Position numbers and translations under genes: made by a program. Source: Candidatus Gastranaerophilales bacterium (GTDB taxonomy: Bacteria > Cyanobacteriota > Vampirovibrionia > Gastranaerophilales > Gastranaerophilaceae). Taken from it: a stretch of 50,026 bases of DNA. Numbering within the stretch: the stretch's first letter is position 1; each line of letters starts with the position of its first letter. The notes under the pieces were generated by a model, which saw only the letters and a program-made list of their open reading frames with translations, ran no database searches and had not been told where the DNA came from. Shown in pieces: positions 41,614-49,422 of this stretch. Where the stretch lies: NCBI GenBank assembly GCA_023662705.1, contig JAMPIM010000010.1, positions 1 to 50,026 on the forward strand, given 5' to 3'.

Positions 41614-42408
41614 CTATATTATCCATTGTTTGCGAAGACGCGGAATAACATTTTTTTGCTGCATATCTTTTATAGCGTAATCAAGATTTTCTTTTAGTTT
41701 AACAGTTGAATTACCTTTCTTGAAAGCAATACCGTAAGGCTCTCTAGAGTACCGTTTTGGCAGCAATTTAACTGATTTATCATCCATTACAAAACGACTC
41801 AAAATCGTATCATCAGATGTTATAGCATTAATCCTACCAGCTTTTAGTGCTCTATAAGCATCGGGATAGCTTCTGAATCCCAAAAGATTAGCAGTAGGAA
41901 CAAGGTTCTTCATATTCTTTTCAGCAGTCGTACCGAAAATAACCCCTACATTTTGCCCCGCAAGATCAGTCAAAGACTTAATTGAACTGTTCGCATTAAC
42001 CAAAACAGCTTGCCCTGCTGCATCATAAGGAATAGAAAAACTCACTACTTCCTGCCTTTGCGGAGTAATTGTTACAGTAGAAATAACTATATCAACTTCT
42101 CCTGTAGATGCCATAATAAGTCTGTTTGACGGTGTTACGGGTACAAATTCCAATCTGTCGCGGCTTTTTAAAACATATTGCGCGATATATCTGGCTAAAT
42201 CAGCATCATAGCCGACAATTTCGCCTTTTTCATTAACAAACCCGAATGGCTTTGAATCAGTATTTATCCCGACTCTTATTTTCCCGCGCTGCATAATTTC
42301 ATCATACAAATCCCCTTCCGCAAACTCATCTTTTGAAGGGAAAAGCATCATATAAACTCCTGCAAGCGCAATCAGGATAAAAAGAAAAAGTATCGCGAAT
42401 TTTTTCAT
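41614..42408 (-). CDS. Amino-acid ABC transporter substrate-binding protein (SBP_bac_3)
   Basis: A 264-residue exported protein with an N-terminal signal-anchor (FAILFLFILIALAGVYMMLF) and a two-lobed binding fold: IRVGINTDSKPFGFV near residue 45, GYDADLARYIAQ near residue 66, GEVDIVISTVTITPQRQEVV near residue 108 and the hinge region VGVIFGTTAEKNM near residue 150. It lacks a lipobox Cys. It should bind a polar amino acid in the periplasm. No permease or ATPase lies nearby; it begins three bases after thyX, so its operon context is unrelated. Confidence 0.88.
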   Translation of the reverse strand: MKKFAILFLFILIALAGVYMMLFPSKDEFAEGDLYDEIMQRGKIRVGINTDSKPFGFVNEKGEIVGYDADLARYIAQYVLKSRDRLEFVPVTPSNRLIMASTGEVDIVISTVTITPQRQEVVSFSIPYDAAGQAVLVNANSSIKSLTDLAGQNVGVIFGTTAEKNMKNLVPTANLLGFRSYPDAYRALKAGRINAITSDDTILSRFVMDDKSVKLLPKRYSREPYGIAFKKGNSTVKLKENLDYAIKDMQQKNVIPRLRKQWII

Positions 42409-42411
42409 ACC

Positions 42412-43107
42412 CTATTTCTCTCTAACAGGCATTCTTCCGCAAGATTTGTCTTCATCACAGAAGCCCAAACGCTGACATTTAGGAACAAGGTAAGGTTTCA
42501 ACCAAGGTTCCTGCGCAACAAGCTCTTCACACATAGCTTTAACCATGTTTCTGATTTCATATTGAGCTCTTGTACAAAGCCTTAAATTAGCAATATGAAT
42601 AAGTTCTCTCAAGTTCAAACTTGCAACAATAGAAGTTGCAGCAGCATTCGGAAGAACGGCTCTCGCATCCTCAGCAGGAATTCCCGCTTCTGTTAATTCA
42701 CAATAGAATTTGGAAATATCTTCCATAAAGTTAACAAACTTTGCTTTTAATTCTTCATTTCTCTCAATTGTAGGAGGAATTAAATAATCAAACTGACCTT
42801 TTTCCTTAACATACCTCTGAGATTTTTGGGAAAAAGACATGTGTCTGTGTCTTACAAGCTGATGTGTACAAGCTCTTGAAACATTTGAAATCGCAAAAGT
42901 CACCTGAATATGTTCAATAGTAGAATAATGACCGGAAGAAACAACACGCTCAATAAGGTTAAGCATTTTTTCTTCATCATCTGTGCTCTCATAAATTTCA
43001 TAAGGCGCTAATGCACTATAGCACGTTCTGCAAGCTGTATAAATGGTCTTAAGCATATTTTCCGGTTTTGAAATCAAATGTACAACCGGTTTATTATTAT
43101 CAGTCAT
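42412..43107 (-). CDS. thyX: Flavin-dependent thymidylate synthase
   Basis: ThyX methylates dUMP using methylenetetrahydrofolate, NADPH and FAD. The 231-residue protein contains the signature RHRHMSFSQKSQRY near residue 88 (family RHRxxSxNxxSxRY, with Gln here in place of the usual Asn at one position), the YSTIEHIQVTF helix near residue 65 and LRELIHIANLRLCTRAQYEIR near residue 172 for dUMP. Its length is standard. The organism therefore does not need ThyA here. It is the middle gene of a three-gene leftward operon. Confidence 0.96.
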   Translation of the reverse strand: MTDNNKPVVHLISKPENMLKTIYTACRTCYSALAPYEIYESTDDEEKMLNLIERVVSSGHYSTIEHIQVTFAISNVSRACTHQLVRHRHMSFSQKSQRYVKEKGQFDYLIPPTIERNEELKAKFVNFMEDISKFYCELTEAGIPAEDARAVLPNAAATSIVASLNLRELIHIANLRLCTRAQYEIRNMVKAMCEELVAQEPWLKPYLVPKCQRLGFCDEDKSCGRMPVREK

Positions 43108-43138
43108 CTTTTTCGTCTCTCTTCCCTAATCTAAAGTA

Positions 43139-43462
43139 TTAAACTGCTGTTGTAGAAGCACTTGCCGCTTCTTCATAAGGATTTTCCAATCCTGCATCCT
43201 GCGCCGCTTTAAACGCTGTTTCAAAAATCTCATCAGAATTATCCGCAATCTGAGGATTTTCTATAAGTGCTTTAAGGTCATTGTTAACATCATCAGCACC
43301 CTTGAACAACATAGAACGACCTAATGCTTCCGCTTTTGAATCAGAAAAATCCGTTAATTGAGGTTTAACATCAATAACCTCAGGCTGTTCAGGAGCATTC
43401 TTCTGCAAACCTGCATAATTTACCTGATTAACACTAATCTTAGGACCATTAACTTCACTCAT
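43139..43462 (-). CDS. Hypothetical protein upstream of thyX
   Basis: A 107-residue soluble protein beginning MSEVNGPKISVNQVNYAG, with a proline-rich stretch (NAPEQPEVIDVKPQ), a helical middle (ALGRSMLFKGADDVNNDLKA) and a Ser/Thr/Ala tail. No domain is recognised. The start at 43462 follows GCGAGGTGT; the ATG six codons earlier has no such site. It shares a promoter with thyX. Confidence 0.65.
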   Translation of the reverse strand: MSEVNGPKISVNQVNYAGLQKNAPEQPEVIDVKPQLTDFSDSKAEALGRSMLFKGADDVNNDLKALIENPQIADNSDEIFETAFKAAQDAGLENPYEEAASASTTAV

Positions 43463-43814
43463 ATACACCTCGCTTTTCAATTTAATTAATTATATCATAT
43501 CACTCGTTTGTTCAACCATCCATTCATACTAAAACGCGTAATAAAAATTTTTTGCTAGTTGATTTTTTGTTATTTACAAATATTTACAAGCAGTTTGACT
43601 TTTAGTTTTACGTCATTAAGAAATGTAAAGAAGACAAAAATTGTAAACATATTTCTTAACAATTCACGATTTTCACCAACAAAAATACCCCCATTAGTAA
43701 ACTTTTATTTCGTTTTGTAACAAAGGCGTATTTACCCCTAAAGATTTGCCCCAAAACGCCGATAACACAGTTATCAAACGGGAATGTAGTTAATAGTTAA
43801 TCGGAGTAAGTATA
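43463..43814. other. Gene-free divergent promoter region
   Basis: Minus strand: an extended -10, TGATATAAT (43497-43489), with TTGAAC upstream, for the thyX operon. Plus strand: a palindrome GATAAC-ACA-GTTATC (43761-43775) close upstream of the HExxH gene, a candidate operator. The middle is very AT-rich, with a tandem ATTTACAA pair; I see no RNA gene or ORF. Confidence 0.4.
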
Positions 43815-44360
43815 ATGAAAAAGGCGTTTATCGCACTGTTCGCATTTTTTGCGTTAACAATTACACAGGCATTTGCATACAATGTAGAGAGTTTCTCAAA
43901 CGATGCAACAATTATTTCTGCTATGAAATTATTGGAACAAAACGGCGAATATGACGTTTTTGCTAATCTTAAAAAGAACTCCGTTAAAATCAAGTTTTAT
44001 AACTTAAACAACTACGGCGCGGTTTATGCAGCAAACACTTATGATAACTACGGAAGAAGAGTTATCTTAATCAATTCAAAATACAAAACAGCTCCAATCG
44101 AACAAATTGCATGTTTAATCGCACACGAAAGCTGCCACGTATTAAGAAAAGCAACATTGGAAGAAGAAGCAACTGCTACTCAAAAAGAAGCATCTTGCTG
44201 GTTAAAACTAAAAAATAATTCAGTAACCTACCCTGAAACAAAATTAACAAAAAGATTAGACAAAATCTCAAACCTATACTTAGCATCAAAAGACGGTAAC
44301 AACTATATCCAAGACAAAATCGCAAGCAGCAGTTTTTATAAAGCACAATTAGGTATATAA
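43815..44360 (+). CDS. Exported HExxH protein, probable zinc metalloprotease
   Basis: A 181-residue protein with a signal peptide (FIALFAFFALTITQAFA). Residues about 98-120 read IACLIAHESCHVLRKATLEE, containing HESCH (the HExxH zinc motif), followed by EEATATQKEASCW where a Glu could be the third ligand, as in gluzincins. It is small for a protease and has no obvious pro-region. The substrate is unknown; the envelope context suggests a cell-wall or surface-protein target. GGAG precedes the ATG. Confidence 0.7.
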   Translation: MKKAFIALFAFFALTITQAFAYNVESFSNDATIISAMKLLEQNGEYDVFANLKKNSVKIKFYNLNNYGAVYAANTYDNYGRRVILINSKYKTAPIEQIACLIAHESCHVLRKATLEEEATATQKEASCWLKLKNNSVTYPETKLTKRLDKISNLYLASKDGNNYIQDKIASSSFYKAQLGI

Positions 44361-44396
44361 TAAAAAAGGTCGGACAAAATGTCCGACCTTTTTAAC
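44361..44396. terminator. Bidirectional terminator between the HExxH and SLH genes
   Basis: AAAAAAGGTCGGAC and GTCCGACCTTTTT form a 13-bp stem with a short loop. Confidence 0.9.
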
Positions 44397-44408
44397 TTTC
44401 TACCCTTA

Positions 44409-45821
44409 TTAAAATACTATAGTTAGTTCTTCATCAGGGTTCAAGCTTGAATCGTTTGTAGTGTTAGGAACGATGATGTATTTGCATTCATCAACAAGTT
44501 CATAAAGTACGCCAAACGGACAGCTTACTGCTAATTTAGTGATATCATAAACACCTTTACCGATAGCAACTGTTGTGCTGCCAAGGCTCTTAGCACCTTT
44601 TAGAGGGTGAAGAGAGAATGTATCACATAAAGCATCAGATACATCACTTACTGCTTCTTCAGCTGTATTTGAAATAACTTCTGCTACAGAAGAAACTGTT
44701 CTTCCGCCAACACCTGCTGCTCTGCCTACAAATGCTACAGGAGATGCTAACAATCTTGAAGCAATGTTAGGGTTCTTAGCTACGTCAACTTGTGCGCTTG
44801 AAAGCTTTTTAGGGAATTCTGCACAAAGGTCGCCGTTTTTGATTTTGTCAAACCCAACTTCAAGGTAACCAGGGTTTTTAACACCAGGTCTTGAAACAGA
44901 AATTACATGACCGTAAACTGTTGAACCAGCAGGGAAGCATTTTCCGTTAACTGTAACATCAGCAGTTGTTTTAGCTGAGAATGTTTCACCAACTTGAGAT
45001 GTTCTTGCTGATAATCTTTCAGATAATTTGATTTTTACTGCAACAGGTTCGTACTTAGTAGCACAACCGATAGCGCCGTTTGTTAAATCAATCTGGAAGT
45101 TATTTTTCATTGCTGAAATAAAGTAAGCAACCTGTTCTTTAGAAAGATATTCGTCATTGATAACTTTATCTGTGTTTGGAACAAGGTTTAGTAAACCTGA
45201 AGCAACTACTTCGTTTGTTGCAGCATAAGCCCATTGAGGAACATACTTAATTGTTTTTCCGTTAAGAGTTGGTGTTGCAGTTTTGCTTGCTTCAATATTC
45301 ATTAATTTAGCAAATGTACAGAACACTTCTGCTTTTGTAATAGCTTTATCAGGTTTGAATGTTGCATCAGGATAACCAATCATAACATCAGAAGATAAAA
45401 CTCTTTCGATTTCTGTTTTTGCCCAGTAACCTGCTTCAAGGTCAGTATATTTAGATTCTTCACCTTTAGTTAAACCTAAACCTTCTGAAATTAAGAATGC
45501 TAATTCAGAACGTAATACAGGCATTTTAGGGTCATGAAGGTTTCCTCTTCTTTGATCCATTTTAGCCTTCATATCATCTAATGATTGTTTAGCACCGCGG
45601 CCAACTACTACGTTTTGTTTTTTGTCAATTGTTTTAGCTTGACATGGCTTGTAAATTTTACCGCCAACAACTACATCACTTTCAGCAGTTACAAGGTTTT
45701 GAGCTTGTGAGCCGAAAAGAGTAGGGTGTGCATAAGCTTGAACAGAATCATCAGCCATTGAAACACCTGCTGATAATGCCATTGCACTTACTGCGAGTAA
45801 AAGTTTTTTAGAAATTTTCAT
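44409..45821 (-). CDS. SLH-domain envelope protein
   Basis: A 470-residue exported protein: signal peptide (LLLAVSAMALSAGVSMA), then SLH-type repeats from about residue 95 to 245 (YTDLEAGYWAKTEIERVL, MIGYPDATFKPDKAITKAE, YVPQWAYAATNEVVASGLL). SLH domains bind peptidoglycan or its polymers and, in Cyanobacteria and relatives, tie the outer membrane to the wall. The second half (from about residue 275) holds a beta-rich domain with CFPAGSTVYGHVISV and a Gly/Ala/Val-rich segment, not the usual porin barrel. AAAGGAGAAGT and a single-gene layout suggest high expression. Confidence 0.88.
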   Translation of the reverse strand: MKISKKLLLAVSAMALSAGVSMADDSVQAYAHPTLFGSQAQNLVTAESDVVVGGKIYKPCQAKTIDKKQNVVVGRGAKQSLDDMKAKMDQRRGNLHDPKMPVLRSELAFLISEGLGLTKGEESKYTDLEAGYWAKTEIERVLSSDVMIGYPDATFKPDKAITKAEVFCTFAKLMNIEASKTATPTLNGKTIKYVPQWAYAATNEVVASGLLNLVPNTDKVINDEYLSKEQVAYFISAMKNNFQIDLTNGAIGCATKYEPVAVKIKLSERLSARTSQVGETFSAKTTADVTVNGKCFPAGSTVYGHVISVSRPGVKNPGYLEVGFDKIKNGDLCAEFPKKLSSAQVDVAKNPNIASRLLASPVAFVGRAAGVGGRTVSSVAEVISNTAEEAVSDVSDALCDTFSLHPLKGAKSLGSTTVAIGKGVYDITKLAVSCPFGVLYELVDECKYIIVPNTTNDSSLNPDEELTIVF

Positions 45822-45881
45822 ACTTCTCCTTTCATTCGGTCTCTAAGACCGTTTGTTTTACTCTCTTTTTCTATACTATAC

Positions 45882-46880
45882 TTATTTCTTACGTTTTTGC
45901 ACCAGATAAGCTTGAGGGTAGCAATAATCTTCTCTAAAACCTATCTTTCTGTACATTTTTAAAGCTTTATAATTATTGGTTTCGGTTGTAACATTAACTT
46001 CGGAGAAATTTCTTTTACCGAGTTTTGTCCAATCGACCATAGTTTTTATTGTACGATTTAAAAGCAATTCTGAAAATCCTTTGCCTCTATGATTTTTTTC
46101 GATTGCCACAAGCGGAATATTTGCAATCTTACCACCCGTAATATTGGCGAAAGCAAACCCGCAAGGTTTATCATTACAAAGCAATACGGATGTTGCATCA
46201 GGCAGAAACTCACCGTAAATATTTTCAACAACTTTGTTAATAATATCTTTTGTACCTTCAATTGATTTATAACGCGTATCATAAACCGCATCCTGTGTAT
46301 CTTTGAAAGATTCATGAATTACTCTGATTGCATCTTCTCTATAGTTGTCGTCATAACTTACAATTTTGTATTCATCAGGTTTTTCAGCAAGTTTCATATT
46401 CTCCAAAATTCTTTCTGATGAAGCATTTCCCATAATGAATCTTAAAACAGCAAGACCGATAAATTTAAACCCGTATTTTGCAATATCAGCCGTAAATACA
46501 GATTGATGACCTAACATAGGATATGAAACGACTTTGTTTTGGCGCTCTGCCTCAGTTAGTTCAAGAAATTTTTCGATAAGAACTTTTTGTTTAGTGGTTT
46601 CATTTTCGGCACCCAGACAGTGAATAAGATTAAGTTCAATTGATTCGGAAATAGAAGTTGTATAAACCAAAAATGCGGTCGGAATCTGATTTTCTTTAAG
46701 AACTATACATTTAAGATAGTTTTTTTCTACGGCATCAATAAACTCTTCATGTTCAAGCGGTTCAAGCTCAAACTTATATTCGCTTACAGCCTTTGATTTA
46801 AAATCATTGTAAACGCCCTTAAAAATTTTGTAAGAGTCGCTCGTGAGTAATTCTGCTACGTAGTTTGTAATTTCCGCCAT
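45882..46880 (-). CDS. GNAT-family N-acetyltransferase with two GNAT-like halves
   Basis: A 332-residue cytoplasmic protein. The C-terminal half has the acetyl-CoA loop VAIEKNHRGKGFSELLLNRT near residue 257 (Arg-x2-Gly-x-Gly/Ser pattern) and the late motif NNYKALKMYRKIGF. The N-terminal half shows a weaker GNAT fold without a clear CoA loop. The double-GNAT layout recalls mycothiol synthase-like and peptide N-acyltransferases; the substrate is unknown. It starts ten bases after ribBA ends, so it is in the riboflavin operon. Confidence 0.8.
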   Translation of the reverse strand: MAEITNYVAELLTSDSYKIFKGVYNDFKSKAVSEYKFELEPLEHEEFIDAVEKNYLKCIVLKENQIPTAFLVYTTSISESIELNLIHCLGAENETTKQKVLIEKFLELTEAERQNKVVSYPMLGHQSVFTADIAKYGFKFIGLAVLRFIMGNASSERILENMKLAEKPDEYKIVSYDDNYREDAIRVIHESFKDTQDAVYDTRYKSIEGTKDIINKVVENIYGEFLPDATSVLLCNDKPCGFAFANITGGKIANIPLVAIEKNHRGKGFSELLLNRTIKTMVDWTKLGKRNFSEVNVTTETNNYKALKMYRKIGFREDYCYPQAYLVQKRKK

Positions 46881-46890
46881 AAAAATTTCC

Positions 46891-48102
46891 TTACATTATG
46901 TGATGCATCTTTTCACGCTTGGTGTTGATGTATCTTTCATTATACTTATTCACTTCCGATTTAATATTAATATTTTCGTGGATTGTTAGTCCGTAACCTT
47001 TAAGCCCGATTATTTTTTTAGGATTGTTTGTAATCAGATTAAAATTATTGAACCCTAAATCAAGAATAATCTGCGCGCCTACACCATAGTTTCTCAAATC
47101 AGGTGCAAAACCTAATGAAACATTAGCTTCAACGGTATCCTGACCTTCTTCCTGCAGCTTGTAAGCTTTTAGTTTGTTAATCAAACCAATACCGCGGCCT
47201 TCGTGGTCTCTCATATAAATAAGAGCACCTTTTCCATGTTCCTGAATCATCTTTAAAGCTTCGTGAAGCTGCCAGTTGCAGTCACATTTTAAACTATGGA
47301 AAATATCACCGGTTAAACATTCACTGTGCACTCTTACAAGCGGAATTCTGTTTGAGCCGTCATCTTTAACAAGCGCAACATGTTCACAACCTGTAATTGA
47401 ATCCTGATAACCGATTATATTGAAATCCCCGAATTGAGTAGGTAAAAATACTTCAACTTCGCGGGTAACAAATCTTTCTTTTTTGAGTCTGTAAGCAATC
47501 AAATCAGAAACTGTTATAAATTTAATTCCGTGTTTTTTTGCAAACTCATACAAATCATCTCTGCGTGCCATTTGACCGTCTTCTGCCATAATTTCACACA
47601 TCACCCCCGCAGGTCTGTGCCCGCAGATTTTAGCCAAATCAACAACAGCTTCCGTATGTCCGCATCGTTTTAGAACACCGCCTTTTCTTGCCACACAAGG
47701 GAACATGTGTCCAGGACGTCTTAAATCAGAAGGTACGGCATCGGTAGCAATCGCTACTTCTATTGTTTTTGCTCTGTCATAAGCCGAAATTCCTGTGGTA
47801 ACACCATATTTAGGATGTGCGTCAACACTCAAAGAAAACGCTGTCTGCATACTTTCGGTATTTTTTTGAACCATCTGCGGAAGGTCAAGTTTTTCTGCAA
47901 TTTCAGGAGAAATCGCAAGACAAATCAATCCGCGTGCTTCTTTAGTCAAAAAATTGATAAACTCAGGAGTCGCAAACTCGGCAGAGATAATCAAATCACC
48001 TTCATTTTCTCTGTCTTCATCATCTGCAACTATAAGAGGTTTTCCGACTCTGAAATCCTCGATAGCTTCTTCTATTGAACTGAATTGATTTGTGTGTTCC
48101 AT
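46891..48102 (-). CDS. ribBA: Bifunctional DHBP synthase / GTP cyclohydrolase II
   Basis: Two riboflavin enzymes in one 403-residue protein. The RibB half (residues 1-200) has VADDEDRENEGDLI and the metal site in GHTEAVVDLA; the RibA half (about 205-400) has the zinc site ECLTGDIFHSLKCDCNWQL (three Cys) and RDHEGRGIGL. It turns ribulose 5-phosphate into DHBP and GTP into the pyrimidine precursor. It follows ribE by only three bases. No FMN riboswitch is visible upstream of the operon. Confidence 0.97.
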   Translation of the reverse strand: MEHTNQFSSIEEAIEDFRVGKPLIVADDEDRENEGDLIISAEFATPEFINFLTKEARGLICLAISPEIAEKLDLPQMVQKNTESMQTAFSLSVDAHPKYGVTTGISAYDRAKTIEVAIATDAVPSDLRRPGHMFPCVARKGGVLKRCGHTEAVVDLAKICGHRPAGVMCEIMAEDGQMARRDDLYEFAKKHGIKFITVSDLIAYRLKKERFVTREVEVFLPTQFGDFNIIGYQDSITGCEHVALVKDDGSNRIPLVRVHSECLTGDIFHSLKCDCNWQLHEALKMIQEHGKGALIYMRDHEGRGIGLINKLKAYKLQEEGQDTVEANVSLGFAPDLRNYGVGAQIILDLGFNNFNLITNNPKKIIGLKGYGLTIHENINIKSEVNKYNERYINTKREKMHHIM

Positions 48103-48105
48103 TTT

Positions 48106-48726
48106 CTATATAAACCCGTTTTCCTGCAGTAAATCCATGGTTATGCTTGACCTATTATCACTTGTTGATAAAAATTTTTCAACATACTTGGCTAACATGT
48201 CAACCTCAATATTTACAAATCCGCCTGTTTTTAGATATTTTAAATTCGTGTTTTCAAAGGTATGAGGGATTATTGCCAAAGTTATAATATTATTATTTAC
48301 ATTTGCAATTGTTAAGCTGATTCCGTTAATTGTGATTGAACCTTTTTTAATCGCATATTTTGAAAGTTCTGACGGCAATTCAAAACTCAACTCACAGTTT
48401 TGGCTGGCAGATAAAAACTTCCCCTGACCGTCAATATGTCCTGAAACAATATGCCCGCCAAATCGTCCGTTAGCCGCCATTGCGCGTTCAAGATTAACAA
48501 AATCACCTGATTTTAAGGTATTAAAAGTAGTAATTTTAAATGTTTCGGCAGAAATATCCGCAGTAAAAGAAGCAGATGTAAAATCTACTACCGTAAGACA
48601 AACCCCGTTAATTGCGATACTGTCGCCAAGCTTAACATCTTCAAGCACAGTTTTGCACTCAACAGTAATCTTATCAGATGTGATTTTTTGGACTTTGCCT
48701 AATTCTTCTACGATGCCTGTAAACAT
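48106..48726 (-). CDS. ribE: Riboflavin synthase, alpha chain
   Basis: A 206-residue trimeric enzyme that dismutates two lumazines to riboflavin. The duplicated lumazine-binding fold is clear: MFTGIVEELGKV at the N-terminus, SIAINGVCLTVVDF near residue 40, GHIVSGHIDGQG near residue 95 and SITINGISLTIANV near residue 135. It has the usual length. ribD and ribH are not in the window. Confidence 0.96.
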   Translation of the reverse strand: MFTGIVEELGKVQKITSDKITVECKTVLEDVKLGDSIAINGVCLTVVDFTSASFTADISAETFKITTFNTLKSGDFVNLERAMAANGRFGGHIVSGHIDGQGKFLSASQNCELSFELPSELSKYAIKKGSITINGISLTIANVNNNIITLAIIPHTFENTNLKYLKTGGFVNIEVDMLAKYVEKFLSTSDNRSSITMDLLQENGFI

Positions 48727-48745
48727 AAATTAATTTTACCACAAA

Positions 48746-49321
48746 CTAATCTTCAGGCATTTTAAAATTCATGACAAAAACTTTACCTTGTTCGATTACA
48801 AGTTCTTTACCTTTATTAGCATAAGAAAGCGGAGTACTTTCATAAACCGAAACAACAGCTGATTTAGCTCTATTACCCTGCTCATTCTTAACAGCACCTT
48901 CTACAAGAGCCACCCCTGGGCCGAAGAATCCGTCAAGAAGCTTATTGCCCACAACCACAGCACCGGTTTTAGCAACAGATTTTGCATCCACATCACTTAG
49001 ATTACTGTATTTGGCTTGAATATTCTGTTCTACCTTAAACCACTTTTGAGTATTGTAGTCAAAGTAATCTGTCGGAACAAAAGTAAAAGTAGCATTGCGT
49101 TTCAATCTTTTAGGGTCTTTGACATTTTCAATTCTGCCTTTAATAATTGAACCCGCATATACAGGGTACCCGTTTGTAGTAAATCCCTCAACCACCTTCA
49201 CACTCCAGACACGAGGCGGGGTCTCGGTTGAAAAATCCGACATCGCTTCAACTTTTATATTTTTTGCAAACACAGATGTTGGAAATAATAAGATTATAAA
49301 TAATAAAATTATCTTCTTCAT
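48746..49321 (-). CDS. Exported protein of unknown function
   Basis: A 191-residue protein with a signal peptide (IILLFIILLFPTSVFA). The first half of the mature part has FTTNGYPVYAGSIIKGRIEN followed by a DPKRLKRNATFTFVP strand pair; this resembles the second-half domain of the SLH protein (CFPAGSTVYGHVISV) in motif order. It ends with a Gly-rich helix region (VVGNKLLDGFFGPGVALVEG) and a basic strand. The start has no ribosome binding site, but a consensus-like promoter (TTGTAA, 17, TATATT) ends seven bases before the ATG. Confidence 0.75.
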   Translation of the reverse strand: MKKIILLFIILLFPTSVFAKNIKVEAMSDFSTETPPRVWSVKVVEGFTTNGYPVYAGSIIKGRIENVKDPKRLKRNATFTFVPTDYFDYNTQKWFKVEQNIQAKYSNLSDVDAKSVAKTGAVVVGNKLLDGFFGPGVALVEGAVKNEQGNRAKSAVVSVYESTPLSYANKGKELVIEQGKVFVMNFKMPED

Positions 49322-49328
49322 ACTAAAT

Positions 49329-49357
49329 AATATAGCTAATTTTGCCTAAAGTTACAA
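49329..49357 (-). promoter_or_regulatory. Promoter of the exported protein gene, giving a leaderless mRNA
   Basis: On the minus strand TTGTAA (49357-49352), 17 bases, TATATT (49334-49329), then seven bases to the ATG at 49321. Confidence 0.6.
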
Positions 49358-49422
49358 TAGCTTAACAAACTCTACCGATTTGTTTTGTTTAGTGTAAAAT
49401 GGGTAAGTATTGGAGTAAAATT

